Positions 1-8,300 of a DNA stretch of 28,318 nucleotides are shown one piece after another. The stretch is taken from contig CALQNE010000018.1 of assembly GCA_943331855.1 (NCBI GenBank), forward strand, positions 1 through 28,318. The letters run 5' to 3'. How positions within the stretch are numbered: the stretch's first letter is position 1; every line of letters starts with the position of its first letter. A program made the translations under genes and the position numbers. Under the pieces are notes generated by a model, which saw nothing but the letters and a program-made list of their open reading frames with translations, made no database searches and was not told the DNA's origin. The stretch comes from Bordetella parapertussis (lineage in GTDB: Bacteria > Pseudomonadota > Gammaproteobacteria > Burkholderiales > Burkholderiaceae_B).

Positions 1-76
1 AGTGGTTCCCGAGCGCGAGTCCAGCTGTTGGCGCTCACTGAAGCAAGGATATCAAGCCCTTGCCAAGCAGGGCTAA
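1..76 (+). CDS. C-terminal tail of an unidentified gene (partial)
   Basis: The frame beginning at base 2 is open from the window edge to a TAA at 74-76 and gives about 24 residues ending in SLKQGYQALAKQG. Its codons are the ordinary ones of this genome. A second frame, open to TGA at 88-90, uses rarer codons (AGG, ATA, CTA) and is less likely. The fragment is too short for me to assign a family. It ends 57 bases before the next gene on the same strand, so the two could share a transcript. Confidence 0.3.
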   Translation, partial: VVPERESSCWRSLKQGYQALAKQG

Positions 77-133
77 AAAAAGCACTATGATTTCTATTCA
101 GTGTGGTTGAATAACTTTCTGGAATAAAAGCTG

Positions 134-493
134 ATGGCGTTAACTGTGTATGGTCTCGTTCAATGCAGTACGTGTGTCAAAGCCCGTGCTTGGTTGGATC
201 AAAAGGAAATCATTCATACCTTTGTTGATTATCGGGCGAATCCGATCGCTCCCGCAGATTTAAAAAAATGGGCACAGACGCTTGGCGGGTTTGAAAAGCT
301 TGTGAACCGCGCTTCGATGACTTGGCGTCAGCTTTCCGATACCTTAAAAGACCCCCAGACTGACGCGCAGTGGCTCGCATTGATTGCGCAGTTTCCTGCC
401 CTGATCCGTCGCCCGTTGACCGTCTACCTTGATGGGTCGGTCACAGCGGGCTTTAACGAAAAACGATATCTCGAAAAATTGGGTTTAGCGTGA
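134..493 (+). CDS. ArsC/Spx-family thioredoxin-fold protein (YffB-like)
   Basis: This 119-residue protein has the size and layout of the ArsC/Spx/YffB family. It starts with a beta strand (LTVYGL) followed by a CSTC motif at residues 11-14, where the family carries its redox-active cysteine. The segment LIRRPL near residue 91 matches the conserved arginine-proline turn of arsenate-reductase-like folds. YffB-type members often sit beside biosynthetic genes and do not reduce arsenate, so the true activity is open; glutathione- or thiol-linked reduction is the family expectation. Its TGA overlaps the GTG start of rmuC by four bases (GTGA), implying translational coupling. No strong ribosome binding site is visible; GGAATAAAAG lies slightly far from the ATG. 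Confidence 0.8.
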   Translation: MALTVYGLVQCSTCVKARAWLDQKEIIHTFVDYRANPIAPADLKKWAQTLGGFEKLVNRASMTWRQLSDTLKDPQTDAQWLALIAQFPALIRRPLTVYLDGSVTAGFNEKRYLEKLGLA

Positions 494-1923
494 CGGACAA
501 CTCACTATTTTTGGCGATAACAGCGCTGGCTTCGGTCATTGGGGCTGGATTCGTGGTGTTGGTATGGTTAAAGTTGCGAGTGACTGGTGGTCAACAAGCT
601 GAGGCGAAGCTTGATCAGATTATCGCAACACAAGAGCGGTTTGAGCGCACCCAACGTGCCGAACAACTTGAAAGTCAGCGACAACTGCGCACTGAGCTCG
701 CTGAGTCATCGCGTGCTTTGCGGGTTGAAATCGCGCAGGCAGATGCTGAGTTTAGGTCAGCGGTGGCCCGCGATGCTGCGGCGGGTCGCAGCGAAAGCGC
801 CGAATCGCTCGCCAGATTTGCGACTAGCTTCACAGCACAATGGCAAAGCTTGATTCAAACCAATGATCAGCGTATGGGCGAGTTGCGCGCGGCAGTCGAG
901 CAGCGCCTGCTTGCGCTCCAAACAGACAACGCAGGCAAACTCGACGAAATGCGTCGCACGGTAGATGAAAAACTGCACGCCACGCTTGAATTGCGGTTGG
1001 GTGAGTCATTCAAACAAGTTTCTGAACGCCTTGAAGCAGTTCAACGCGGCTTGGGTGAAATGCAGGCATTGGCCACCGGTGTGGGTGATCTTAAGCGCGT
1101 ATTAACCAACGTTAAAACGCGGGGCACCTGGGGCGAAGTGCAATTGGCCCGGTTGATTGAAGACGGGATGACACCTGAACAATATGCCAAAAACGTAAAA
1201 ACGGTGCCCGGAAGCGATGCGCAGGTTGAATTTGCAATACGTCTGCCGGGTAGCACCGAACTTGATCAAACGGTTTGGCTGCCCATCGATGCGAAGTTTC
1301 CAAAAGAAGAATACGAACGCTTGATGGACGCGCACGAGCATGCGGACCGAGATGGCATCAAGACGGCTGGTCTTGCGTTAGGAAAAGCTGTTGAAACCCA
1401 GGCAAAGCTCATTGTTTCAAAATATGTTTCACCGCCACACACCACTGATTTTGCGATTATGTTTTTACCCAGTGAGAGCCTGTATGCTGAGGTCTTGCGA
1501 CAACCTGGCCTACTAGATAAATTGCATGACCTTAGGGTAAATGTCGCGGGCCCAGCCAACTTGGCCGCTTTACTCAATAGTTTGCAGATGGGTTTTCGTA
1601 CACTGGCGATTCAACAGCGCTCATCCGAGGTGTGGCAGGTGTTGCGGGCCGTTAAAACTGAATTTAATAAATTTGGCGATACCTTGGCTAACGTCAAAAA
1701 GTCGCTGGATACTGCGAGTAACAGGATCGGTCAAACTGAGACGCGCACGCGAGCGATGCTGCGAAGCTTAAAAAATGTCGAAGCCATGCCCGAGGATGAG
1801 GCGCGCGCGCTGTTACGCGACGGCCTGAACGACGTTGAAGCACTCGAAGCTGACGGTCTGCAAACGAATTTAAACCAACAGGCTGAGGAACAAACTCCAA
1901 CGCCCGAGTCTGACCGCGGTTAA
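490..1923 (+). CDS. rmuC: RmuC-family DNA recombination protein
   Basis: The 477-residue product has the RmuC plan. A single hydrophobic helix at about residues 6-29 would anchor it in the inner membrane. A long Gln/Glu/Arg/Ala-rich coiled coil runs to about residue 195. The conserved RmuC domain follows, with RGTWGEVQL at 211-219 and LPIDAKFP near residue 262. The family is predicted to be nuclease-like and limits inversions and other recombination between short inverted repeats; the biochemistry is poorly established. The start is a GTG inside the stop of the preceding gene, which fits coupled translation and puts the membrane helix right at the N-terminus. The C-terminus is acidic and Gln-rich, probably disordered. 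Confidence 0.9.
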   Translation: MTDNSLFLAITALASVIGAGFVVLVWLKLRVTGGQQAEAKLDQIIATQERFERTQRAEQLESQRQLRTELAESSRALRVEIAQADAEFRSAVARDAAAGRSESAESLARFATSFTAQWQSLIQTNDQRMGELRAAVEQRLLALQTDNAGKLDEMRRTVDEKLHATLELRLGESFKQVSERLEAVQRGLGEMQALATGVGDLKRVLTNVKTRGTWGEVQLARLIEDGMTPEQYAKNVKTVPGSDAQVEFAIRLPGSTELDQTVWLPIDAKFPKEEYERLMDAHEHADRDGIKTAGLALGKAVETQAKLIVSKYVSPPHTTDFAIMFLPSESLYAEVLRQPGLLDKLHDLRVNVAGPANLAALLNSLQMGFRTLAIQQRSSEVWQVLRAVKTEFNKFGDTLANVKKSLDTASNRIGQTETRTRAMLRSLKNVEAMPEDEARALLRDGLNDVEALEADGLQTNLNQQAEEQTPTPESDRG

Positions 1924-1953
1924 GTGCGAAGTTAATAACTTTTAAGGATCACC

Positions 1954-2628
1954 ATGCTGTCTCAACAAGATCTTAAGCAGCAGGCGGCAGAGGCTGCACT
2001 GGCTTATATTGAACCCTTGCTTACGCGCGAAGCGGTGATAGGCGTGGGCACAGGTTCAACGGCCGATTTGTTCATCGATGGCTTAGCGCGCTATAAAACG
2101 CGGTTTCGCGGTGCTGTTGCAAGCTCCGAGCGTAGCGCTCAGCGCCTAACTGCCTTAGGGATTTTGGTGCTCGATCTGAACGATGTGACCACGATGCCCG
2201 TGTATGTCGATGGTGCTGATGAAATCAATGAGCAACTTCATATGCTGAAGGGTGGCGGTGGGGCACTGACGCGTGAAAAAATCGTCGCTTCGGTTGCACA
2301 GAAGTTTATTTGTATCGCTGATGAATCCAAACTCGTTCAAACGCTTGGACGGTTTCCGTTACCCATCGAGGTACTGCCCCTGGCGCGTGAGGCGGTTGCG
2401 CGGGTAGTCGAGGGCCTGGGTGGTGCTCCCGTCTTACGTGCAGGCTTTATTACCGATAACGGCAATCAAATCTTGGACGTTAAAGGACTCAGTATTGTCG
2501 ACCCCGTAGCGCTTGAGCAGCGTTTGAATCAAGTGCCAGGCGTGGTGACGAATGGCCTCTTTGCTACGCGGTCAGCCGATGTGGCGCTGCTGGCAACACA
2601 GCAGGGTATACGTCAGCTTAAGGTTTGA
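1954..2628 (+). CDS. rpiA: Ribose-5-phosphate isomerase A
   Basis: The 224-residue protein interconverts ribose 5-phosphate and ribulose 5-phosphate in the non-oxidative pentose phosphate pathway, in the cytoplasm. The signature elements are all present: GTGSTA at 32-37 (phosphate binding), DGADE at 86-90, and [10 protein letters not shown] beginning at K99, with E108 matching the catalytic glutamate of the family. The nine-residue K-to-E spacing is the same as in the E. coli enzyme. FICIADESK follows near residue 115. Length is typical. The ATG is preceded by AAGGA at a good distance. It starts 30 bases after rmuC and probably shares its transcript. Confidence 0.97.
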   Translation: MLSQQDLKQQAAEAALAYIEPLLTREAVIGVGTGSTADLFIDGLARYKTRFRGAVASSERSAQRLTALGILVLDLNDVTTMPVYVDGADEINEQLHMLKGGGGALTREKIVASVAQKFICIADESKLVQTLGRFPLPIEVLPLAREAVARVVEGLGGAPVLRAGFITDNGNQILDVKGLSIVDPVALEQRLNQVPGVVTNGLFATRSADVALLATQQGIRQLKV

Positions 2629-2659
2629 TCCACTGTTTTCAGCTTGTTTATTCACAAAA

Positions 2660-2677
2660 CTGTCATAGTTTCGTCTT
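2660..2677 (+). promoter_or_regulatory. PHO-box-like element upstream of phoU
   Basis: The 18 bases are CTGTCATAGTTTCGTCTT. The first seven match the PhoB half-site CTGTCAT exactly. Eleven bases later TCGTCTT matches it at 4 of 7 positions, so the two halves have the 7+4+7 spacing of a PHO box. It lies in the 81-base gap between rpiA and phoU, 32 bases before the phoU ATG. I see no convincing -10 hexamer at the expected distance; TACGAC at 2683-2688 is the nearest. Binding by PhoB is inference. Confidence 0.45.
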
Positions 2678-2709
2678 ACACTTACGACTTCAACCTGAGT
2701 GGATTTGCC

Positions 2710-3513
2710 ATGACTGAGCATACCAACAAACAATTTGATGTCGATTTACAGCGAATTCGTACCGAATTATTGCAAATGGGTGGGCTCGTTGAGGCCATGG
2801 TGCAAGACGGTATGCAGGCCTTGACTGAAGGCGATATCGGGTTGGTTGATCGCGTGCGCGAACACGAAAAAGAAGTTAATCGGCTTGAAGTTGATATCGA
2901 TGAGCGTGTGACGCAAATTTTGGCGCGTCATCAGCCTACTGCAATTGACTTGCGCACGCTCTTGGCGGTGACCAAGATGCTGACCGATATGGAACGTTCG
3001 GGCGATGAGGCTGAAAAAATTGCCACCATGGCTCGGCGTATTCACGAAGATGATCGCTCGTATATGCCAGACATTGAATTGCGGCATATGGCCAATAGTG
3101 TCATCCTGATGATGCGTCAGGTGATGGATGCCTTTGCGCGTCAGGATGCAATTCTGGCGGCGGCAGTCGTGCGCAGCGACAAAGAAGTCGACAAAGAATG
3201 GAAAGCCACCTTGCGTAACTTGATTACGTACATGATCGAAGATCCGCGCACGATTTCACGCTCGATCGATCTGTTATTTATGGCGCGCTCGATGGAGCGC
3301 ATAGGCGATCATTGCAAAAACATGGCAGAACGCGTGATCTACATGGTTCACGGTGCTGATGTGCGTCATCGGGGTGTTAAAGCGGCTGAGCGCCTTGTCC
3401 GTGGTGAACCCGAACCTACGCCGGAAGAAAAACTTCTTGCAAAAGAAGCGCGCCAGAGCGAGGCTGCAGCACGCGCGGCAAGTGCGCAGGCGGGTGGCGG
3501 TACCGCCAGCTAG
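2710..3513 (+). CDS. phoU: Phosphate-specific transport system accessory protein PhoU
   Basis: PhoU links the Pst phosphate transporter to the PhoR/PhoB two-component system and keeps the Pho regulon off when phosphate is plentiful. The 267-residue protein has two helical PhoU repeats (about residues 15-105 and 120-210) with the usual acidic metal-binding patches, as in MTDMERSGDEAEKIA and MARSMERIGDHCKNMAE. After about residue 225 it carries an Ala/Glu/Arg-rich tail of some 40 residues, longer than in E. coli and probably disordered. I chose ATG 2710 (MTEHTNKQFD) because homologues begin this way. A longer frame from TTG 2644 would run through the PHO-box-like element. No pst or phoRB genes are in the window, so phoU stands apart from its usual operon. 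Confidence 0.95.
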   Translation: MTEHTNKQFDVDLQRIRTELLQMGGLVEAMVQDGMQALTEGDIGLVDRVREHEKEVNRLEVDIDERVTQILARHQPTAIDLRTLLAVTKMLTDMERSGDEAEKIATMARRIHEDDRSYMPDIELRHMANSVILMMRQVMDAFARQDAILAAAVVRSDKEVDKEWKATLRNLITYMIEDPRTISRSIDLLFMARSMERIGDHCKNMAERVIYMVHGADVRHRGVKAAERLVRGEPEPTPEEKLLAKEARQSEAAARAASAQAGGGTAS

Positions 3514-3525
3514 CAGACGTTAGCT
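3495..3525. other. Two adjacent inverted repeats between convergent phoU and yggX
   Basis: TGGCGGTACCGCCA (3495-3508) is a perfect 14-base palindrome at the end of phoU. Partly overlapping it, AGCTAGC-AGAC-GTTAGCT (3508-3525) forms a seven-base-pair stem with one G-T pair and a four-base loop across the phoU stop. Neither is followed by a T-run on either strand, so this is not a classical intrinsic terminator. It may still help separate or stabilise the ends of the two converging transcripts. Confidence 0.35.
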
Positions 3526-3528
3526 AAG

Positions 3529-3801
3529 TCAGGCAGAAGGCGGCACAAATCCCTGTGCTTCAATGTCGCCGCCTTCAAACAAAAACTTTTGCATTTGCTC
3601 TTTGAGATACTTGCGCGCGCGCGTATCGGCCAAGTTGAGTCGATTCTCATTGACGAGTCTGGTTTGAATCGCTTTCCATTCTTCCCAGGCTTCTTGCGAA
3701 ATACTTTGCCAAATGCGTACGCCCATCTCGCCCGGATAGGGGGGGTATTCAAGCCCAGGGGCCTCTTTGTTGAGTTTGACACACTGTACGGTACGACTCA
3801 T
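3529..3801 (-). CDS. yggX: Iron-sulfur cluster protection / Fe(2+)-trafficking protein YggX
   Basis: The 90-residue protein has the exact family length and landmarks. It opens [17 protein letters not shown], with the conserved Cys7, and continues with PYPGEMG, WQEW-like aromatic segments ([10 protein letters not shown]) and ENRLNLAD. It ends with the conserved tail [15 protein letters not shown]. YggX-type proteins protect Fe-S enzymes from oxidative damage and may help deliver iron. AGGA lies eight bases before the ATG on the coding strand. It is downstream of argA on the same strand (77-base gap), a pairing common in Burkholderiales, so co-transcription is likely. It converges on phoU with only 15 bases between them. 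Confidence 0.95.
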   Translation of the reverse strand: MSRTVQCVKLNKEAPGLEYPPYPGEMGVRIWQSISQEAWEEWKAIQTRLVNENRLNLADTRARKYLKEQMQKFLFEGGDIEAQGFVPPSA

Positions 3802-3878
3802 AGCAACATCCTGCGCGGTAAAAGTGAAGCTTGATTGTAGAAGGATTTACTTCGGACTCGCCCTCAAGACCCTAATGT

Positions 3879-5237
3879 CTACAGGCGTTTAATAAAAATT
3901 AGGCTATTGCGTGAGCGATTGTAGTGCGCTTGCTTTTCTTTTGGCAGGTCTGCGACGCCACCTTGTACGAACCCGCGTTTAATAAACCAATGTGAGGTGC
4001 GTGTTGTGAGAACAAATAGACGCTTTGCGCCATGCCCACGGGCGCGTGACTCCATATGACGCAGCAAGATCTCACCCTCGCCGGTGCCTTGCCACTCGGG
4101 GTGCACAATCAGACAGCCCATTTCAGCCATTTGGTCGGTTGGGAAATCATTTAAAGTGGCGCACCCGTAAATCACACCGTCGTGTTCAAGTACCGTAAAG
4201 TTTTCAACCTCGCGCTCAATGACGGCACGTCCACGCGGCAGTAGGGTGCCGTCAAGCTCAAGCGGCTCAATCAGTTGCAACAGCGCACCGACGTCGTCAA
4301 TGGTCGCTGGACGCAGATCGTCAAGGGTGTCTTCGACCACCATGGTGCCCACGCCATCATGGGTAAAGATTTCAAGCAACACCACGCCATCCATCGAGAA
4401 GGGGATGAGATGGGCCCGTGTCACGCCACGTTTGACCGCGCGAGACGCGTACTGAAGATAAAACGCAGTGTCAGGGTCGATTGAGCCTTCGGCTAGCAAG
4501 GCATCAGCGTCTAGTCGCGCAAGCTCGGTATCCACCATGCCGTCGGGCGAGATCACGCCAGGCGTTTCAGTCAAGAAGATGAGCTTTTCAGCACGCAGGG
4601 CCGTAGCCACGCTCGTGGCGAGCTCTTCCATCGACAGGTTAAAGGCGTCGCCAGTGGGTGAGAACCCAAGTGGTGAGAGTAAGACGATTGAGCCTCGTTC
4701 GATGGCAAAGCGCAGCGCATCGACGTCGATTTTGCGCACCTGACCGGTGTGCTGGTAGTCGATCCCATCGATAATGCCGGTTGGACGCGCAGTGACGAAG
4801 TTACCTGACAACACGCGAATCTGAGCATGCGACATCGGCGTATTGGGCAACCCTTGACTGAATGCCGCTTCGATATCTAAGCGGATTTCGCCTGCAGCCT
4901 CTTTTGCGCACTCGAGTGCATTGGCGTCCATCGGTGCGCGGCCCCGGTCAAATTGCTGCTCAAAGCCTTTTAAACGTAGTTGCTCATTGACCTGCGGACG
5001 TGAACCATGCACCAGAACCAGTTTGATGCCAAGCGCCGAGAGCAGCGAAAGGTCTTGTACCAGCGTATTCAACACATTCGCCTGAACAAGCTCTCCGCCA
5101 AAGGCGACTACAAAGGTTTTTCCTCTGAACGCGTGCACGTAGGGGGCCACTTCTCGAAACCAGCGCACAAACTGAGCGGCGGCAAATTCAGGAGCTTCTT
5201 GGGCGGATACGGTCTCTTGGTCGGCTGTGTCGGACAT
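3879..5237 (-). CDS. argA: N-acetylglutamate synthase (amino-acid kinase plus GNAT domains)
   Basis: This enzyme makes N-acetylglutamate from acetyl-CoA and glutamate, the first step of arginine synthesis. The 452-residue protein has an amino-acid kinase domain (about residues 25-290, with KTFVVAFGGELVQ at 40-52 and LVLVHGSRPQVNEQL). In this family that domain binds arginine for feedback inhibition. A GNAT acetyltransferase domain follows (about 300-450), with the acetyl-CoA loop QGTGEG at 383-388 and the C-terminal TSHWFIKRGF typical of ArgA. I chose ATG at 5237 (MSDTADQE). An in-frame ATG 90 bases further upstream would add an unconserved peptide and run into hrpA. The promoter must lie in the short divergent gap with hrpA, where the leftward strand offers TATAAA around 5288-5293. 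Confidence 0.94.
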   Translation of the reverse strand: MSDTADQETVSAQEAPEFAAAQFVRWFREVAPYVHAFRGKTFVVAFGGELVQANVLNTLVQDLSLLSALGIKLVLVHGSRPQVNEQLRLKGFEQQFDRGRAPMDANALECAKEAAGEIRLDIEAAFSQGLPNTPMSHAQIRVLSGNFVTARPTGIIDGIDYQHTGQVRKIDVDALRFAIERGSIVLLSPLGFSPTGDAFNLSMEELATSVATALRAEKLIFLTETPGVISPDGMVDTELARLDADALLAEGSIDPDTAFYLQYASRAVKRGVTRAHLIPFSMDGVVLLEIFTHDGVGTMVVEDTLDDLRPATIDDVGALLQLIEPLELDGTLLPRGRAVIEREVENFTVLEHDGVIYGCATLNDFPTDQMAEMGCLIVHPEWQGTGEGEILLRHMESRARGHGAKRLFVLTTRTSHWFIKRGFVQGGVADLPKEKQAHYNRSRNSLIFIKRL

Positions 5238-5265
5238 GGCGGGTTGTGTTGAAAACCTCTTGGTG

Positions 5266-5294
5266 CTGTGAAAGATGAAGATAAATTTTATAAT
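5266..5294 (+). promoter_or_regulatory. Sigma-70 promoter of hrpA (divergent from argA)
   Basis: TATAAT at 5289-5294 is an exact -10 hexamer. Seventeen bases upstream, CTGTGA (5266-5271) is a poor -35 (3 of 6). Transcription would start near 5301, giving about 18 untranslated bases before ATG 5319. The same AT-rich patch read leftward contains TATAAA, a possible argA -10, so the two promoters may overlap back to back. Confidence 0.6.
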
Positions 5295-5318
5295 GCGATC
5301 GTGTCCGGATCCGAAAAT

Positions 5319-8300
5319 ATGTCTCAATCAAAGCCTGACGCGGGGATAACGCCAAGAATAACCCCTGAAAGCGTTGTCATTTCCCCACGTCAGCCTCCTC
5401 AGATCGTTTATCCAGAAGATCTTCCGGTCAGTGCCCGGCGAGAAGAGATCGCGCGGGCGATCGTCGCGCATCAGGTTGTGATTGTCAGCGGCGAGACAGG
5501 CTCAGGCAAAACCACCCAGCTTCCCAAGATTTGTCTTGAGTTGGGTCGGGGCTTAAAGCAGATGATCGGCCACACGCAACCACGTCGACTCGCCGCCAGT
5601 TCAGTGGCCCGCCGTATCGCCGACGAGCTCAAGACGCCATTGGGCGACTGGGTAGGCTATCAAGTCAGGTTTCAAGACCGTAGTAGCGCTCAAACCGCGA
5701 TCAAGTTGATGACCGATGGTATTTTGCTTGCCGAATCTCAAAGAGACCCTCTGCTGCGTCGTTACGACACCATCATTATTGATGAGGCGCATGAACGCAG
5801 TCTGAACATCGACTTTTTATTGGGATACCTCAGGCAGCTCTTGCCTCGTCGTCCAAATCTCAAGCTGATCATTACGTCGGCCACGATTGACGCCTCGCGC
5901 TTCGCCAAACATTTTGCAGATGCGCAGGGTCGTCCAGCCCCGGTCATTGAAGTCTCAGGGCGACTCTATCCCGTTGATATCCGCTATCGTCCAATCGGTG
6001 ATCCCGATCCCGAAGTCGGTGGCGCCAATCCGAGTCCATCGACAGTGCAGACTGAACGTGGTCTGGCGCGTGACGAAGAACGCGAGCTAATCAATGCCAT
6101 GGTCGAGTCTGTGGATGAGTGCGCGCGGGTGGGTGCTGGAGATATCCTGGTGTTTTTGCCTGGCGAGCGCGAAATCCGCGAAGCCTCTGAAGCGCTGCGC
6201 AAGCACCACCCGCCTGGCACGCAAGTGCTTCCGTTGTACGCACGCTTGTCGCAGTCAGAGCAAGAAGAAATTTTTGCACCTCGAACAAACGCCCGACGCA
6301 TCATTTTGGCGACCAATGTCGCTGAAACATCGTTAACCGTTCCAGGTATTCGTTTTGTCATCGATACCGGGTTGGCGCGCGTCAAACGATACTCATGGCG
6401 CAATAAAGTAGAGCAACTGCGTATTGAGCCCATTAGCCAAGCCTCTGCAAATCAGCGGGCGGGTCGTTGTGGTCGTTTGGGTCCCGGCGTTTGTATTCGT
6501 CTGTACGATGAAAAAGATTTTAAAGAACGCGCTGCCTTTACCGATCCCGAGATCCTGCGCTCTTCGCTGGCGGGTGTCATCCTGCGCATGAAGGCATTGC
6601 GACTGGTTGAAATTGAAGAGTTCCCATTTGTGGATCCCCCTTCAGGGCGGGCCATTGCCGATGGCTATCATCTGTTGCAAGAGCTTGGCGCGATTGACGC
6701 AGAATCGAGCGGCGTCAGCGATTTGACCGCAACCGGGCAAGCCTTGGCAAAGCTACCTGTCGACCCGCGCATCGGTCGCATGATTCTTGCGGCACGTGAG
6801 CAAAATTGCCTGACTGAAATGTTGATCATTGCAGCAGCCCTTTCGGTTCAAGACCCGCGCGATCGGCCGATGCAAGCGCGCGAAGCGGCTGAACTCGCGC
6901 ATGCTAAGTTTGCCGACGACAAGTCTGAATTTATCTCTTATATCAAGTTATGGCGCTGGTATCACGAACAGGTCGAGCACAAGGCCTCGCAGCGAAAACT
7001 CGTGGCGCAGTTGCGTCAACAGTTTTTGTCGCCAGTGCGTTTGCGTGAGTGGCATGATATTCATCGGCAATTATTAGCGCTTGCCGGTGAACAAGGATGG
7101 CGCTTAAACCCAAGTGAGGCCACCTACGAGCAGTTGCATCTGGCGCTGATGTCGGGCCTGCTCGGTAATCTGGGCTTGCAATCTGACGAGGCAGGTCATT
7201 TCATGGGGGCTCGTGAGTTGCGGTTTTGGATCCACCCAGGGTCTCGATTGATTAAAAAAGCAGGTAAGTGGATCATGGCCGCCGAGTTGGTGGACACCAG
7301 CAAAGTCTATGCGCGTTGTATCGCTAAAATTGATCCGCTGTGGGTTGAGAAAGTTGCCAAGCATTTGATTAAACGCTCTTGGAGCGACATACGCTGGGAG
7401 AAAAAACTTGGGCAAGTCGTCGCAAATGAAAAAGGCACGTTATATGGCTTGACGGTTTATTCTGGTCGACGGGTGCATTATGGGCCGATCGCACCGGCTG
7501 AGGCCCGCACAATCTTTATTTTGCAGGCCTTAGTCACCAGTGACATCGATAGTTCGCTGCCGTTCATTTCGCATAATCGCAAACTTATTGCTCAGATTGA
7601 GCATCTTGAACATCAAGCCAGACGTCCCGATATCTTGGTTGATGATGGCTTGATTCAGGCCTTTTACGATCGCCTATTGCCAAACGATATCAATCAGCTT
7701 GCGACGCTCGAGTATTGGGTAAAAGGCTTGCCAAAAGAACAGGCGCAAGCCCTGTTTTTAACGCGCGAAGCGTTGATGCGCCACGAAGCGGCTGGCGTCA
7801 CAACCGACGTGTTTCCTAAGTTTCTTGAGTGGCAGGGCACGCGCTTGGCGCTTGACTATCACTTTGAACCGGGCTCTCCGCGCGATGGAATCACCTTGGC
7901 TGTCCCTTTGTACTTTTTGAACCAGGTTGAAGCGGATCGTTGCGAGTGGTTAGTGCCAGGTATGCTTAAAGAAAAAGTACAGATGCTATTGAAGTCGTTG
8001 CCGCAAAAAATTCGTCGACATTGCGTGCCTTTGCCTGAGTATGCCGCCGGGTTTTATGAACGTTGGTTTGAACAACTTGCGTCACCCGCGTGCTCGCTTA
8101 TTGAAGCCATTATTCAAGATATGTGGCTGCAGCTCAAACTTCGACCCCTACTGACAGACTTTAAATCTGAAACCTTGCCCGCACATTTGTTCATGTCGTT
8201 TAAAGTGATCGATGAACATGGCCGCATGTTGGGTGCTGGCCGTAATCTGGCGCAACTTAAAGCCGAGTTTGGCAAGCAAGCCCAGGCAACTTTTCAGCAG

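Noticed and set aside
2644..2709. Longer phoU start at TTG 2644
   Set aside because: The extra 22 residues are not PhoU-like and would be encoded across the PHO-box-like element; ATG 2710 fits homologues.
5238..5327. Longer argA start at 5327
   Set aside because: The added peptide is unconserved in character and would overlap the hrpA start and the TATAAT region.
5984..6433. Open frame of 149 codons on the minus strand inside hrpA
   Set aside because: It lies wholly antisense to conserved helicase motifs, has no ribosome binding site, and its Arg/Ser-rich product looks like a frame shadow. The same holds for the other antisense frames in dnaE, argA and msbA.
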